Positions 1 to 11,387 of a DNA stretch of 64,000 nucleotides are shown piece by piece; positions within the stretch are counted from its first letter, which is position 1; every line of letters starts with the position of its first letter. Origin of the DNA: Epiperipatus broadwayi. Taxonomy: Eukaryota > Onychophora > Udeonychophora > Euonychophora > Peripatidae. The stretch lies in NCBI GenBank assembly GCA_028023455.1, contig JAQFVV010006452.1:610501-674500 (forward strand). The letters run 5' to 3'. Both the position numbers and the translations under genes were made by a program. The notes under the pieces were generated by a model. The model was not told where the DNA came from, did not search any database, and saw nothing but the letters and a program-made list of their open reading frames with translations.

Positions 1-494
1 GTATTAAAAGTGCATTCTGAAGCTGAGATTCTGGTTCTAATTTATTAGCGATAGAATTGAGGTCATTTATGTAAAAATTAGAAAAATGAAAATGGACAAT
101 TAATAAATTAAAGAAGTATATTAAAGAAATATTTTAAAAGTTTTGATTTAAAAAATGTTTATCTCTAATACTTTGCTAATTCCGAAATAAATTTATATAA
201 AAGATATAATTATTTAAGGAAAACTTTTTAAAAGGTTGCAGTTAAAAGTATGTAATAGACAAAAATTGAGCAAAATAGCTTTTCTGTTAGTAATAACTGA
301 AAGGGAAAAGAAAAGATAAAACAAAATAAAGTGTCTATAAAACATGTAAAAGTGAAATGATATATAAATCAGTTAAAGCTAGTTAAAAGTGAATTGAAAA
401 ATGAAAATATTTTTTTTTTAAAAAGGGTAAGTTTAATTTAATTTTTAATAGAATAAATCAACATGGATAACAAATGTACAATCAGAGGAAAAAA
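1..494. other. AT-rich intergenic DNA
   Basis: No ORF with coding character, no recognisable repeat and no RNA gene seen. The stretch is A/T-rich with short A runs and ends at a SINE. Confidence 0.5.
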
Positions 495-600
495 GTCAAG
501 CATTGGTGGTCGAGAGGTCAGCGATGGCTGCTTTACAAGCAGTTGTCCCGGGTTAGCGGGTTCGCTTCCCGGCTGATGCTATGACACATGAGAAAAAAAA
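495..600 (+). repeat. tRNA-derived SINE, short subtype
   Basis: The unit starts GTCAAGCATTGG and ends CTGATGCTATGACACATGAG followed by an A run. Inside are an A-box-like segment (TGGTCGAGAGGTCAGC), an anticodon-arm hairpin GCTGC-tttacaa-GCAG, and a B-box-like GGGTTCGCTTCCC. This is the layout of a polymerase III tRNA-derived SINE. The tRNA-like acceptor stem is extended by the flanking GTCA/TGAC. Similar copies lie at 2904, 10001, 52570 and 57306, with a more tRNA-like relative at 53498. The flanks share AATCAGA, a weak target duplication. Confidence 0.85.
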
Positions 601-965
601 TCAGATTAAAAAAAAGATGATTAAAAATAGAATTGACAAATAATTAATAAAACAAAACAGTGAAATCTTTATTTTAATAAATTTAAAATGTAAAAAAAAT
701 TAGGTTAACAATAATAAAGAAATGATACAAAAGATTTAAATCTGAGAGAATTACTCGTATTCGTAACATAATTCTAAATGAAATTTTTATTTCAACAACT
801 GTAATTACACCAGATAAAACTACTGGCTAGGACCATGGACAAATAAGTGATATTTGATTATAAATTGGGTAGGTCATTTCATGTGGATGATTGTTTCTCA
901 TTTAAATCCAATGGAAAAAAAAACAATAATCTAAAAATGTTAGTATCAGTTATCATTTGTTAATA

Positions 966-1032
966 AATTGGATAATGATAGCATGATTATATATATTAAA
1001 TTGGATAATGATAGCATGATTATATATATTAA
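966..1032. repeat. 33-bp tandem repeat, two copies
   Basis: A 33-bp unit beginning TTGGATAATGATAGCATG is present twice in direct tandem. It lies just beyond the 3' end of the RTE LINE fragment on the minus strand, so it may be part of that LINE's tail. Confidence 0.8.
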
Positions 1033-1039
1033 TAGATAT

Positions 1040-1725
1040 CATCATCAACCATTATCAATCCACTGCAGGAGGAAGGTCTCTCAAAGTTCAATCCATCTTC
1101 TCAGATCTTTAGCTTCTCTTCTTCACATCATGCCTGCACACTTTCTTATTTCATCCCTCCATCTCACATGTGGTCTCTTTCTGGGTCTTTTACAATCTCT
1201 TGAAATCCAGTTTAAGATTTCAATTATCCATCTACTATCATCTCTTTTAGTAATATGTCCATCCCAACTCCACTTCAATCTTTTAATTTTTTCAATGAGG
1301 TCAGTAACAACTGTTTGTTCTCTTACCCATACATTGCATTTTCGATCTCTTCTTTTTACTCCCAACATGCTTCTCTCCATACTTCTTTGAATGGTATGAA
1401 GCCTCTGTATTGCTCTTTTATTAAGTGTCCAAGTCTCAGATCCATAAGTAAAAACTGGTAAAGCACATTTGTTAAAAACCTTCCTTTTCAAACAGATAGG
1501 CATATTTCCTTTTAGTATCAAGTTATTTCTACCAAAAGCACTCCAACCAAGTTTAATTCTATGATTAATTTCTTCCATTATGTTTCCATCTGTATTAATA
1601 ACTGTTAACTTCTTCTAATTCATCATAATCAATCTTTATTTTTACATTTTGAGCAAATCGATTAAACATTACTTTAGTCTTTTTAACATTTATCTTTAGC
1701 CCTATCAACACTGAATTATAGTATA
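1040..1725 (-). pseudogene. RTE-type LINE, C-terminal reverse-transcriptase fragment
   Basis: The minus strand encodes the end of an RTE-family LINE polyprotein. In order it reads GLKINVKKTKVMFNRFAQN, then after a frame break INTDGNIMEEINHRIKLGW, LPVFTYGSETWTL, MERSMLGVKRRDR, IKRLKWSWDGHI and RRWIEL. This is the usual order of the region after the RT palm in RTE elements. The longest open stretch is 151 codons (1578 down to 1123). It continues past two in-frame TGA codons (just after the CAGMM residues and after RRWIEL) to about 1040. There is a frameshift near 1610, and the endonuclease and RT palm are absent, so this is a 5'-truncated dead copy. Related fragments are at 17222 and 58475. Confidence 0.88.
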
Positions 1726-1888
1726 AATTTTGCCTGTGCCTATGAGGAATGGAATTGTTTTTAGATAGGATTCATAAGTAAAATCATAAAATGTTACTGT
1801 AAAAATTAGAGGTTTAAACTTTGAATCTCTAATATTATTTTATTGAAAAAACTTTATAATAATCAGCAGAAAAAAAGAAATAAAATAG

Positions 1889-2480
1889 GGGCAAAACTCT
1901 TTATAGTGTAGTGCTACCCATTGCAAGCCAAAGTAATCAATGGATGCAAGAAGAATTATGCATAAAATCCCTACCTAGTGCACAATATCTCCAACCTAGT
2001 TTTTAGCTTGTGGCTTTCATCAGTAAGGAGTCTTAGATCTAAGAGCACTGCATCTAGATCTTAGTCTCTAATGCATTTCTTTTTTAATATTTTTTACATT
2101 TTTAATTAACTATAAAGCTACAAGTCCCAAATGAAAACACAATAATGTTTTCAATCCAAGCTCATTTGCTTGTATCATCATATAAATTTAAACTCAATTC
2201 ATTATCTATAAACTACTAAACATCACATGATCACTATTCATTATGCTAGCACAAGCCTTTTGGCATCCATTGATTACTCTGGTTGGCACTGAGTGGCACC
2301 ACTGTATGAAGAGTTTTGCTTGTTTCATTATCTATACATTTTGGTGTGTCTGGTTCTTTAATAACCATAGCCACCTTCATCCTATTGGGCAATATTAGTA
2401 TTAAATCATTAAACATTACATGATCACCATTTTCTATGCTTACATAATCTGTTAGAACAGAGGCAAAACTCTCCATACAG
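1889..2480. repeat. Family A hammerhead element, old rearranged mosaic
   Basis: Both ends carry the family A terminal motif GGCAAAACTCT. Inside are an inverted family A arm with a decayed hammerhead (1989-2030), the segment with AATAACCATAGCCACC, and two copies of the outer end CTAAACATCACATGATCA or a close variant (near 2215 and 2405). The order is rearranged compared with the clean palindromes at 19349 and 34702, so this is a nested or recombined old insertion. No clean target duplication was found. Confidence 0.75.
1989..2030 (-). ncRNA. Decayed hammerhead ribozyme motif (family A)
   Basis: Minus strand: CTGATGA is intact and stem II AGC/GCT can form. GAAA has become AAAA (G12 lost) and the stem III/cleavage segment ACTAGTC has become ACTAGGT. 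Expected to be inactive. Confidence 0.6.
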
Positions 2481-2903
2481 AAATAGTACTAGACATTTAA
2501 AAAAACAAATGGTTATTTATGGCTTAATAGAAGGTTCAATCCAAGAATGAGAAACAGTTAAAAGTGATTTGTTATTGAAAAAGTAGAATTAAATACATCG
2601 CCCTCTTCAAACTTATGAATAAATTGGAGATTAATGTAATACTCTCAAAGCTGCAGCAAATGAGCATAGAATTAAAAATTCTAAAAAACATACACTTGAC
2701 AAATTTGATTAAAATTATGAATGCAATAAAATAATTATTACAAAACCAAGAAGGTTTAATCACCAAAAGTAAATATAATTAAAACAAACAGAGGTAAGTA
2801 GTGGATTAAGAATGGATCATTATAATGATTTAGAATTATTGTATTAAGAGCATTTATTGCATGTATATAATGCATTAATTGTAAATAAAGTCTATAAACA
2901 ACA

Positions 2904-3010
2904 GTCAAGCATTGGTTGTTGAGAGGTCAGTGACAGTTGCTTTACAAGCAGTTGTTCTGGGTTAGCGGGTACACTTCCCGGCCGATGCTATGACACATGA
3001 GGAAAAAAAA
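2904..3010 (+). repeat. tRNA-derived SINE, short subtype
   Basis: Same family as the SINE at 495, with the same extended acceptor ends GTCAAGCATTGG and CCGATGCTATGAC and an A-rich tail. The 11-bp direct repeat AAGTCTATAAA flanks it (2888-2898 and 3009-3019), supporting retrotransposition. Confidence 0.87.
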
Positions 3011-5116
3011 GTCTATAAATAATAATAGTAATAAAAGAATGCTGATGAGCAGGTCACATTACATGTAAGAATTAAAAGGGATGCTGTAAGCATGATCTAG
3101 AAACTTTTAATTTTACCACTCTACAAGTTAATTAAACTGTTCAGGGAAATGTCTATTTTATATTAAAGTTTAGTCTGGCTTTTATGTAATAAGCTAAATT
3201 GGATGGAGTTAATGTTCTTTAAAAAATGTTTCTTTTTTGTATGTATTTGTTATTATAAATAGTCTAATAGATGAAAAAATAACCACTTTATATGGATGTA
3301 CTATAAAAAAAATTATAATTGTTAAATTCTAAACTGACATATCATTTGAAAAAAATATATAATCAATGTTTTAACGAAATATTATTTCTTGAATAAATAG
3401 CATATGAGAGTGTTCAAATACCATACATGGGATATATTATAAAACTATTTTATTGTGGAGAATAATCCCATATATCTAGTACCATATTGGATAATATGTA
3501 AATTTTGCTTTAGATTTCTATCAAGCTTAGGATTTTTATTGTAGATAATCAACACAGCATAAAAGGTATCTAGATACTTATTTAGAGGATAATATAATGA
3601 TGATTAATGCTTTAATCATCAGTGCTTAACACATGTCAAGACTTATGAATAATGTTATTGCCTTTCTTGCTGTTTTATGGAAGCTGTTGAATAAATTTTT
3701 TCTCAGTTGTGGGATATTTAAAGTCTGTTTTGTCTTGTGTTTTACTTATATAAGTTTAGGTTTAGAACAGAAGATTTTTTTAAAAAAAAAAAAAAAAAAA
3801 CTTTTACTTTTAGCTATTTTTGAAATCATTTTTTTTAGTAATATACCTGCAAAATGAAACTTAATAAAATAATAAATATTCTAATTTTTACAATGAAATA
3901 ACTTGAATTTTTCAATAAACTATAAGCTCAAACAAGCTCTTAATTAATTAATTAAGAGCTTGTTTGAGCTATTGGTACACTCTCTATATTGCATTTTTGT
4001 AACTACAAGCTTATAAAAGTAATGCCATGTTATATATGACTTGCTTTATTAATTAGAATAAACTATAAGATATGCACTGGAAATATTTTCACATAAATGT
4101 AAAGCTATACTTTTTTTTGTTCAGAAAAAGAAAATATGATAATAAAATGCAATTCAAATGATTAAACAGACTACAATAAAAGAATATACCCCAAAAAGAA
4201 CAAGCAAGAATAACACTCTTTTAAAGAATGCCATTATCATAAAAATAGACAAAATGAAAAAAGATAACAACAGCTAAAAAAAAAAAAACATAAATGCAGA
4301 TGTTTTTAAAAAATACATTTAAATCTAATACTTTTTGACTGGTCAATAGTCACCATTGGTAAACATTGTGGTAAATAATATTTACTGATTTTTTTAAGTG
4401 AGGGTTATAAATCACTCAGTTTATAACTTAGAATTGGAGTTTTAATATTGTTATTTTCTTTGAGATATAATGATAATTTTCCCTATAATTTGGCTAGATG
4501 TCATCATATTACAGAAAAATCTAGATCTCTTGATGGGGTGGGGGATTTGACCCCCATCAGTCATTGTATCTAAAACTATTCAAATAGATAATCAGTATTG
4601 TCATAATAAATTATGTACATAAATGTTTTTCTTACCAACATTATGTTTCACCAAACATATTTTCATGTTTTCACTTGATCTTTATACTATTCTCACAGTA
4701 CGTTGATTGATAACATACTCAAATTAATAGTTCTTGGTTCAGCTAATCTCATTATCTCTTTTAAACATGCATACTATGCAATTATTATTATAGTTAATAT
4801 TTTTTTAGTTATAAAAATACACTTAGACATAAATACAAAATTAGTATTCTGTAGGCTGACTTTATTAAGCTACTATAAACATAGAAGAAATTGAAATTAT
4901 TGTGGATTGCTTACCAAGCTTATGTTATATTATAATAATCTATAATCATTTCAATGATCTTTTTTATTATTATGTTTAGCATTCTCTTAAGTAGTCAACA
5001 TGTTCAAAACTGTTCCCTTTCTTTTAAAATATATTTATTGATCTCATAAAATAAAGCAATAAGACATGATGCCAACATTACTCTTCTTAGTATGTGTATT
5101 CACTTGTACTTAGATA
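3011..5116. other. AT-rich intergenic DNA with one perfect palindrome
   Basis: No convincing gene. The short ORFs here are of AT-rich, low-complexity composition. A 46-bp perfect palindrome sits at 3925-3970 and an A18 run near 3781. A small hairpin with GATGGGG and CCCCATC arms lies near 4535. Confidence 0.5.
3925..3970. repeat. 46-bp perfect palindrome
   Basis: AGCTCAAACAAGCTCTTAA is followed by a TTAA-rich centre and then the exact reverse complement, with no spacer. It resembles the centre of a fold-back element, but no longer repeat surrounds it. Confidence 0.9.
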
Positions 5117-5476
5117 AAACCACTAAACATCACATGATCACTGTTTCTTATGCCATAACTGTTATTAAAACAGGCAAAACTCTCCATACAGTAGGGCCAC
5201 TCAGTGCAATCCAGAGTAATCAATGGATGCCAGAAGGTATGTGCATAAAATCACTATTTAGTGCCTACTCATTCAATCTCCCCAGACTAGTTTCTGGCTT
5301 GTGGCCTTCATCGGTGAGGAGCCTTGGATCTGAGAGCACTGCACCCAAATCTTAGGATAATGCAACCATCCAGCAGCCACCTTAGATAGGGATTTTATGC
5401 AAAAGCCTTCTGGCATCCATTGATTACTCTGGCTTGCACTGAGTGGCACTACTGTATGGAGAGTTGCCTGTTTTAA
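5117..5476. mobile_element. Family A element, 360 bp, head-to-head with TSD
   Basis: Flanked by the 13-bp direct repeat TTGTACTTAGATA (5104-5116) and TTGTATTTAGATA (5477-5489, one mismatch). The left part is a family A copy in minus orientation: outer end CACTAAACATCACATGATCAC, then GGCAAAACTCTCC, then a hammerhead. It switches at about 5385 to a shorter plus-oriented copy of the same 3' end (from AGATAGGGATTTTATGC to GTTGCCTG). Both 3' ends face outward. The element is non-coding. Confidence 0.85.
5279..5320 (-). ncRNA. Hammerhead ribozyme motif (family A), one core change
   Basis: Minus strand: stem I TCCTCA/TGGGGA, core CCGATGA (U4 changed to C), stem II GGC/GCC, GAAA and stem III ACTAGT followed by C. 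All parts except U4 are intact. U4 is normally required, so activity is doubtful. Confidence 0.75.
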
Positions 5477-6788
5477 TTGTATTTAGATATTTATAATGAC
5501 TGAGATTCTCTTGATTAAATTATTTACTTAAATTGTCTCATACAACCTTGCTTATTCTACTTTTTAAATTCATAATATATATCTCCGGCAGCATAGTTCT
5601 CTACTTTGATATCTCTGTTCTCTTAATTATATAATTCAATAAAGATTAATCATATACTAAATTCCATTTCTTTTATTAAATGCCTTTACATCAAATGCTA
5701 AATTTCATACATGCGCATACAATCAATAATATAATCCAATTAAAATTCATAATAAGTATAACAAAATTAACTATTTTATTCAATGTCTGTCTACTAAATT
5801 CAAACATCTGATTAAACTGATTATTTCATATTTATATCCAAATTATGTATTCTTATCAAATTTCCAAGCTATTGTTTTCCCATATTTTTCTCATACTAGT
5901 GGCATATGTAAAGCGAGAGCCTTAAAATAAATTTTTCAATATTTAGAAAATAAATACTGTAGTTTACTGCTTAAAGATGAAGGTATTATACATCAATACT
6001 TGAAAATAATTGGGAATACATGATATATAGAGAAAAAAATTAAATGATAAAATTAACTGTAAGGGACTGAAAAGAAAAGTAGAAGCCGCTTGCATTTATG
6101 TATATAATATCTAATGGTAGTATAAGATTTGTATAATGTATATATATAATAGCCTGGAGTAGTAGATAAAGATAAATTATAAAGATAGGAATTAGATAGG
6201 GGGGTCACATATATATTCGTTTACATAAGTCTATTAAGATTATATTTAAATAAATTTATTTTCTTTGAAAATACCTTTTTTAATTATTTTTAAATTGTTT
6301 TCTTTACCTGGGATTCACGTAGAAGTTTGGAGTAGTTTTTCATCTTACCACAAGGAAAAGAACAGATGTTCTTTATGCTACAAAGGTTGTGATAAACTGT
6401 AATCAGATTCTTCTTTTATTTAAATCCCTGGAGGAAAGTAATAGTTAATAGAAGGCAACAATATTTTTAAATCTACTGGTGATAATATTCACAGAACAAC
6501 AGATTTGTTCTGACACAATAGAAAATTTCAAAAAAAGGTAAGCTAGGACTTTATCAATATTCATAATTAAAATAAAAAAAATATTAGCATTTTGATTATT
6601 TGATAACTTCTTTCCGCAAGACATTTTAATTTCCAGAAATAGTAATAGTTTTTTCCCCCTTCGTTTTTGTCTCTTTGTATAGATAAAGATGTGTGCAAGT
6701 ATTAATACTTTTTTGTTTAATATTTCACTCTTTAATAAGAGTTTTTAGTATAAAAAGCAAAAAAAGAAAAAAAAGAAAACTAAATTTA

Positions 6789-6830
6789 CTGATGATTGCT
6801 GGTTTAGCATGAAATACGCGTACTGGTAAT
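6789..6830 (+). ncRNA. Truncated hammerhead motif (family B)
   Basis: CTGATGA, stem II TGCT/AGCA and GAAA are present. The 5' strand of stem I was lost at the insertion boundary, and the stem III segment reads ATACGCGTAC with U16.1 changed to C. Not expected to cleave. Confidence 0.6.
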
Positions 6831-6928
6831 TATTTATCTTTTCAACATGTGTGTTATCAGATGGGTCAACAATATGAGATGGCGTGGAGAGTTGAGAGTG
6901 TGAAATTCTGAGTTCGAATCCTTTATAT
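6790..6928 (+). mobile_element. Family B element, 5'-truncated, 139 bp
   Basis: Flanked by a perfect 13-bp TSD AAACTAAATTTAC (6777-6789 and 6929-6941). The element begins inside the hammerhead core (TGATGA) and runs through the family B 3' region, including TTTTCAACATGTGTG and GTTCGAATCC. The 5' truncation with an intact 3' end is what target-primed reverse transcription produces. Confidence 0.88.
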
Positions 6929-7336
6929 AAACTAAATTTACGAAAATGATTCCAAAAGTAAGATTTTATAAATTTCACAGTAGCTTAAAATACAAAAAAA
7001 ATTATAAATAATTACTTAATATACATATATATTGAAACAGACAGATCGAAGAATCGATCTTAGTTTCATGGTTGTCATTTAAGAACGGTAATTCTAAACC
7101 ACTATTTACCCGCAATGAGACTTTTTCTATTCCCAGCCACATAAATTTTAAGTTATTTATTTTGTGTTTGTTTAAAAAGAATTTAATGTAAAGAGTATGA
7201 GTATAAATGTCACAAATCATGATAAATAATATTCGTGTGTGTGTGGTTTGTGGATTTATATTAGCTCAATTTAAAAGTTTCAATTGCGTGTATATTTTCT
7301 TTAAATTTTAATTTTGCAAATTATACAAAGTCATTT

Positions 7337-7379
7337 AAAAATGCTGATCAAAAGTCACATTCCTTTGATCAGTATTTTT
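7337..7379. repeat. Short inverted repeat
   Basis: Arms AAAATGCTGATCAAAG and CTTTGATCAGTATTTT with a short loop. No other signal. Confidence 0.7.
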
Positions 7380-7539
7380 AATCAAAATCTTACTTGTACA
7401 AATGTATAGAATAATTAGTTTGTACTTCGATAAATTAAGATAATGAATTTATATTTTTGTATTCACGAATTCCGATGTAATTGTTTTGTCAATTTAGAAT
7501 CATGTATTAAATTTAAAAATAAATGAAAACCGAACGTAG

Positions 7540-7995
7540 AACTCTTATCAAGAAAGGCAAAGGCTATTGTATAGTCAAAAATTAGATATTGCTGGAGGCC
7601 AGAAAATCAAAGGAGGCGGAGTTATGAACAAAAACTAGGCAGAAAGGTCAACCGTAGCCATCTTAAATATAATATAGACACTCTAACTTTTGACTTGGCT
7701 GTGCTTAGATCGTCTCAAGCTACAGCAAAGTAGTTGTTCCAGAGAAATCACTTCAACCATTATTAAGAAGTTGCCCGGTAAACTGCAATCATGATGGGCT
7801 AAGTCCAAGAAGCTGATTCCTGTTCTGCCAATTTAAATCTTTCATACCGCTGATCTGTAATGTTTTCCGTGCTTCCAGTCTTCCAAATTCCAACATTTAA
7901 ATTAACCATGCCGTTCTAAGAAATTCAAAATGCGCGCCTACGTTCTTCATACATATCACCACAAGAAGAAAAGCCGGACGAAGAAAGAATGGTAA
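7540..7995 (+). other. Higher-GC stretch with a 21-codon ORF, possible 5' exon
   Basis: This stretch is clearly richer in G, C and CpG than its surroundings. It ends with a 21-codon ORF at 7930-7995 whose protein begins MRAYVLHTYHHKKK and is basic. A possible splice donor lies inside the last codons (GAATG|GTAACT at 7991/7992). No promoter motif or homologous protein is recognised. It may be the first exon of an unknown gene, or an old repeat. Confidence 0.25.
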
Positions 7996-8539
7996 CTTTT
8001 GTTACATGAACTTTTTAACTTTCCTCTGAGCTTAATAATTGTATATTTAATCTGTTAATCTAAGTAGTTGCATGTAAATTTCTTGTTTTCCATTTGAAAA
8101 TGTTACACTAAAACCTGTCAGTAAATTTCTTCTCTAATATTTCTGTGCTCTAGTCTTTAGATGATAATTTATAAATATTTGTGCCTAATAATAATAATTC
8201 ATTAGTGAATACATTTATATTTTACTATTACTTATTTTTACAAACAAACGATGCCAATAATAATATTTTTCAACTCTAGTTAAAGTCAGTAAAGTTATTT
8301 TATAATATTTATTATATTGATTTTAAAAGTAATGTCCTTTTATTGAACTAAAAATTGTCCCGTTTATGTTGAGTTGAGAAATATTCCAGTACTTTTATTG
8401 TTCCTTTTTATTTGTCATGATACTGTAATCTATACTTCAAATCTCAAATATTTAAAATAGTCTAAAATTTTATTATATTATTTTTATATATGAACGGAGT
8501 AATAATATAAAGTGAATAATTTTGTTGCTATTACTACCG

Positions 8540-8945
8540 TCCGAACAACCTGGGGGGAGTTATGGGTTTCAGAGTGAAATTAATTAATTGTTACTTTTGC
8601 GATCGTTTGATTTCGCCATGTTTTTATTGAATAGTTATATCGGACTGTTGCGTAGAAAATGTTACGGAGAGAAAAGGTTTTATATAATTTCGTTTTAAAA
8701 TCCACTTCCGATCACTCTTCCTCGATGTTACTGTGGCAATGCCTTTACCTTCGCCTAAGTTGGCGTCTCGTTTTACTACCACATGGAGAGAAAGAAATTC
8801 TTCTCCAGGTAATCTCTTGGATCACCGGGGTTCGAAAATGAGCCCGGCTGGTTGTAGTGTCCCGGATCTACTTGGGGGCATTAAGACTTGTCAAAGTACA
8901 AGCCGCCCGGTATTCCGTCAATGCACCGCAAGTTATTATTTGTAG
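8540..8945 (+). other. CpG-rich island with a 68-codon ORF, possible first exon
   Basis: About 400 bp with many CpG dinucleotides (GCGATCG, GGCGTCTCG and CCGCCCGG among them) in otherwise CpG-poor DNA. An ORF from ATG 8739 to the stop at 8945 starts MPLPSPKLASRFTTTWRERN and is not low-complexity. A candidate donor CCAG|GTAATC occurs at about 8808. I do not recognise the protein. CpG density plus coding-like composition suggest a promoter or first exon, but a decayed repeat cannot be excluded. Confidence 0.3.
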
Positions 8946-10000
8946 TATACCTTAATCCCTGCAACCATCAGTACATCAGTATTATATATTATATTTTTAT
9001 ATAAAACCGCCTCCCATTTATCCGTATACGCAATGGTTTGAATCTATTAAAATAAAACAACTTAATATAAACTAGTAGTTAAATATTTTAGGTGCTCCAA
9101 TTACTCTGATTCTCATATCAACCTGGACAACCATTTAAACATATAAATATTGGCATGAGTTTGTTAAGCAGTCTAAACCGATTATTAATGACTAGCAGCA
9201 ATTTATTATAAAATACATATGAGAGTTTTACCGTACCTGTAAATAATATTATTCAATGCTTTCAATAATTTATTAAAAAATTATCTAACCTAATTTTGTC
9301 TCTCTTGCATTATTACTCTCGAAATCTAGTCAATCACCTGCTGTCTGTATCGACAACTTAAATATATACATTAAATTATTAGCCGTACCAATATCCCGAC
9401 TATAAGATATCTATGAAATAGCTGATTGTAGGTAATTTAGTCTGTGTTTTTCGATGAGCTAGTAAAGGGAAAACCCCGTACCGTTGTAATGTTGTCATCG
9501 GTAGGTCATGCCAGGGTTTTGGGTTTGAATTTAGTTTGCATTTTGGAATTTATTCCTAGACGTGGACTGGGTTTGAATTCGGATTACTGTGTGTGATGAA
9601 GCATGGTGATTTTTACCGGTACAATATATATTAAATGTTTAAGTTTAGAAACAAATTAAAGAAAGCTTAAGATGTCGACCGTTAATTAATAACATAATAT
9701 TGTATGACTTTTCAATTTTAATAAGTTCAAAGCATTCTTGATCTTTCATTTTAAACTACAATATAAGTTAATGGTTTTTTTGGTTTAGTGAGGTCTTGTA
9801 AACTAATAAATTGAACTGCATCTTCAATAGCATAATGGACAAGTAGAATAGATAAATGCAGGATTGTCATAATTAGCTAAGGGATTGATATTCATATAAA
9901 TAATCTTTCTCCAGAGTTATCAATTATATGTTTGATTTTTTAAGAAGCTTAAAGGAACATTTGTTATGAATTCTATGTATCTTATTATTAGCTATTCTCT
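8946..10000. other. Intergenic DNA
   Basis: No gene seen. A GC-richer patch at 9445-9620 contains the duplicated phrase GGGTTTGAATT but no ORF or recognised family. Confidence 0.4.
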
Positions 10001-10110
10001 TTTTTTTTCATATGTCATAGCATCGGCCGGGACACGAACCCACAACCATCTGCAACCAACTACTTGCTTGCAAAGCAGTTGCAATGACCTCTCGGCTAAC
10101 AACGCTTGAC
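10001..10110 (-). repeat. tRNA-derived SINE, long-variable-arm subtype
   Basis: The minus strand starts GTCAAGCGTTGTTAGCCGAG and ends CCGATGCTATGACATATG with an A-rich tail. It carries an extra ~15 nt between anticodon arm and B box compared with the copy at 495, a subtype shared with 52570. The flanks share CTATTCTCTTTTTTTT (about 9993 and 10110), a target duplication. Confidence 0.87.
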
Positions 10111-10489
10111 TATTCTCTTTTTTTTAACTACCAATTCCCAAATTATCTGATGTTATCATTATAATAGTGGAATTTAATTCTTGCCCACTTTGCTTCTAGT
10201 AAAACAAATCTGTTTAAATATTAACTTGTTCCACTATTTTTACCATCCATAATTTAAACGTATGATTACTTTTCTTTTTATTTTTTTTCAATGACAACTT
10301 TTATTTCATGCAAAGTCACCCCACCCCATATATTCCATGACTGAAAAAGATCATGTTTTTTTCTTCCACTCTTTAAACCTTATTCTACAACAAATATTTT
10401 GAGCTGCTGACTCATTATTGATAATATATAATCCAAATAGACAAATGCTATCAATCACTTTTATGTCTTCACCAATAATTTGAAGCTAA

Positions 10490-10556
10490 ACTACTAAACA
10501 TCACATGATCACTATCTCATACTATATGGAGAGTGTTGTTTTGATTTGAATTGTTT
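10490..10556. mobile_element. Minimal family A insertion, 67 bp
   Basis: Perfect 13-bp TSD AATTTGAAGCTAA at 10477-10489 and 10557-10569. Inside, a minus-oriented outer end (CTAAACATCACATGATCACT) joins directly to a plus-oriented end (ACTATATGGAGAGTG...). Both arms are cut back almost to their 3' tips, so no ribozyme remains. It shows that the head-to-head junction forms even when almost no sequence is copied. Confidence 0.85.
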
Positions 10557-11387
10557 AATTTGAAGCTAACTGATAGCCCTGTCATTTTAATTTTTCTTTT
10601 TTATATATTAGACATAATTTTATATTTAATTTTTTAAATTTCCTAATTAGTCTTGACGTCTTTTCTACTTTTAGCTATCATTGTGGTATCATCAGTGTAT
10701 TTGAAATTGTTGATATTTCTTTTATGAATCAAGAATTCATATTCACCATTATTCAGTATAGCTAGCCACCTGTAATGCATATTTAATAGAAATAAATTAA
10801 TAGATAGGATATCATTTGCAACCTATTTAAATCCTTTGTCATTGTGAAAATAATCTGTTTTATTGGTACTTTGGTATTAGAACTGCAACACAGAGGAAAT
10901 AGGTCTTTTCACACCCACAATAAATGTGTAATGCCTTTATAACATCAAATTGAAAGGAAGTAACCCAATAAGTATATGTGTGGAAATGTGTTTTTATCTT
11001 TATCAATGCAATTTATTTTTTTTTTTGTAATAGTTCGACATTTTTAGTTATTTCAGATTTCTTTTCTGCCATACTTAACATTATAAAAAGAATGGTTCCA
11101 CCAGGATAAAAATGTAATAAAAGTATCAGAACTAATATGTAATTTTTAAATGTTTTTTATTCTGTTCTTTTTTTTTTTGGTTTAAGTTGTTTATAAAAAA
11201 AAATACGTTTATTAGCATTTCTGTTGAAAATCCCAGCATACTCTGCAATCAAGTGCTACATTTTTGGAGAAAAAATTTTTAGTAGAGATCTCCACTTTCT
11301 GTGGTAATATTAAGTGTTTTGTTTCAAGGCAATAATTTCTGTTATATAGTACATAATAAATATCATATGAGTATATTTAATGTGTTT

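Noticed and set aside
3049-3080. CTGATGAG near 3050 as a further hammerhead
   Set aside because: No GAAA and no stem III or stem I partner follows.
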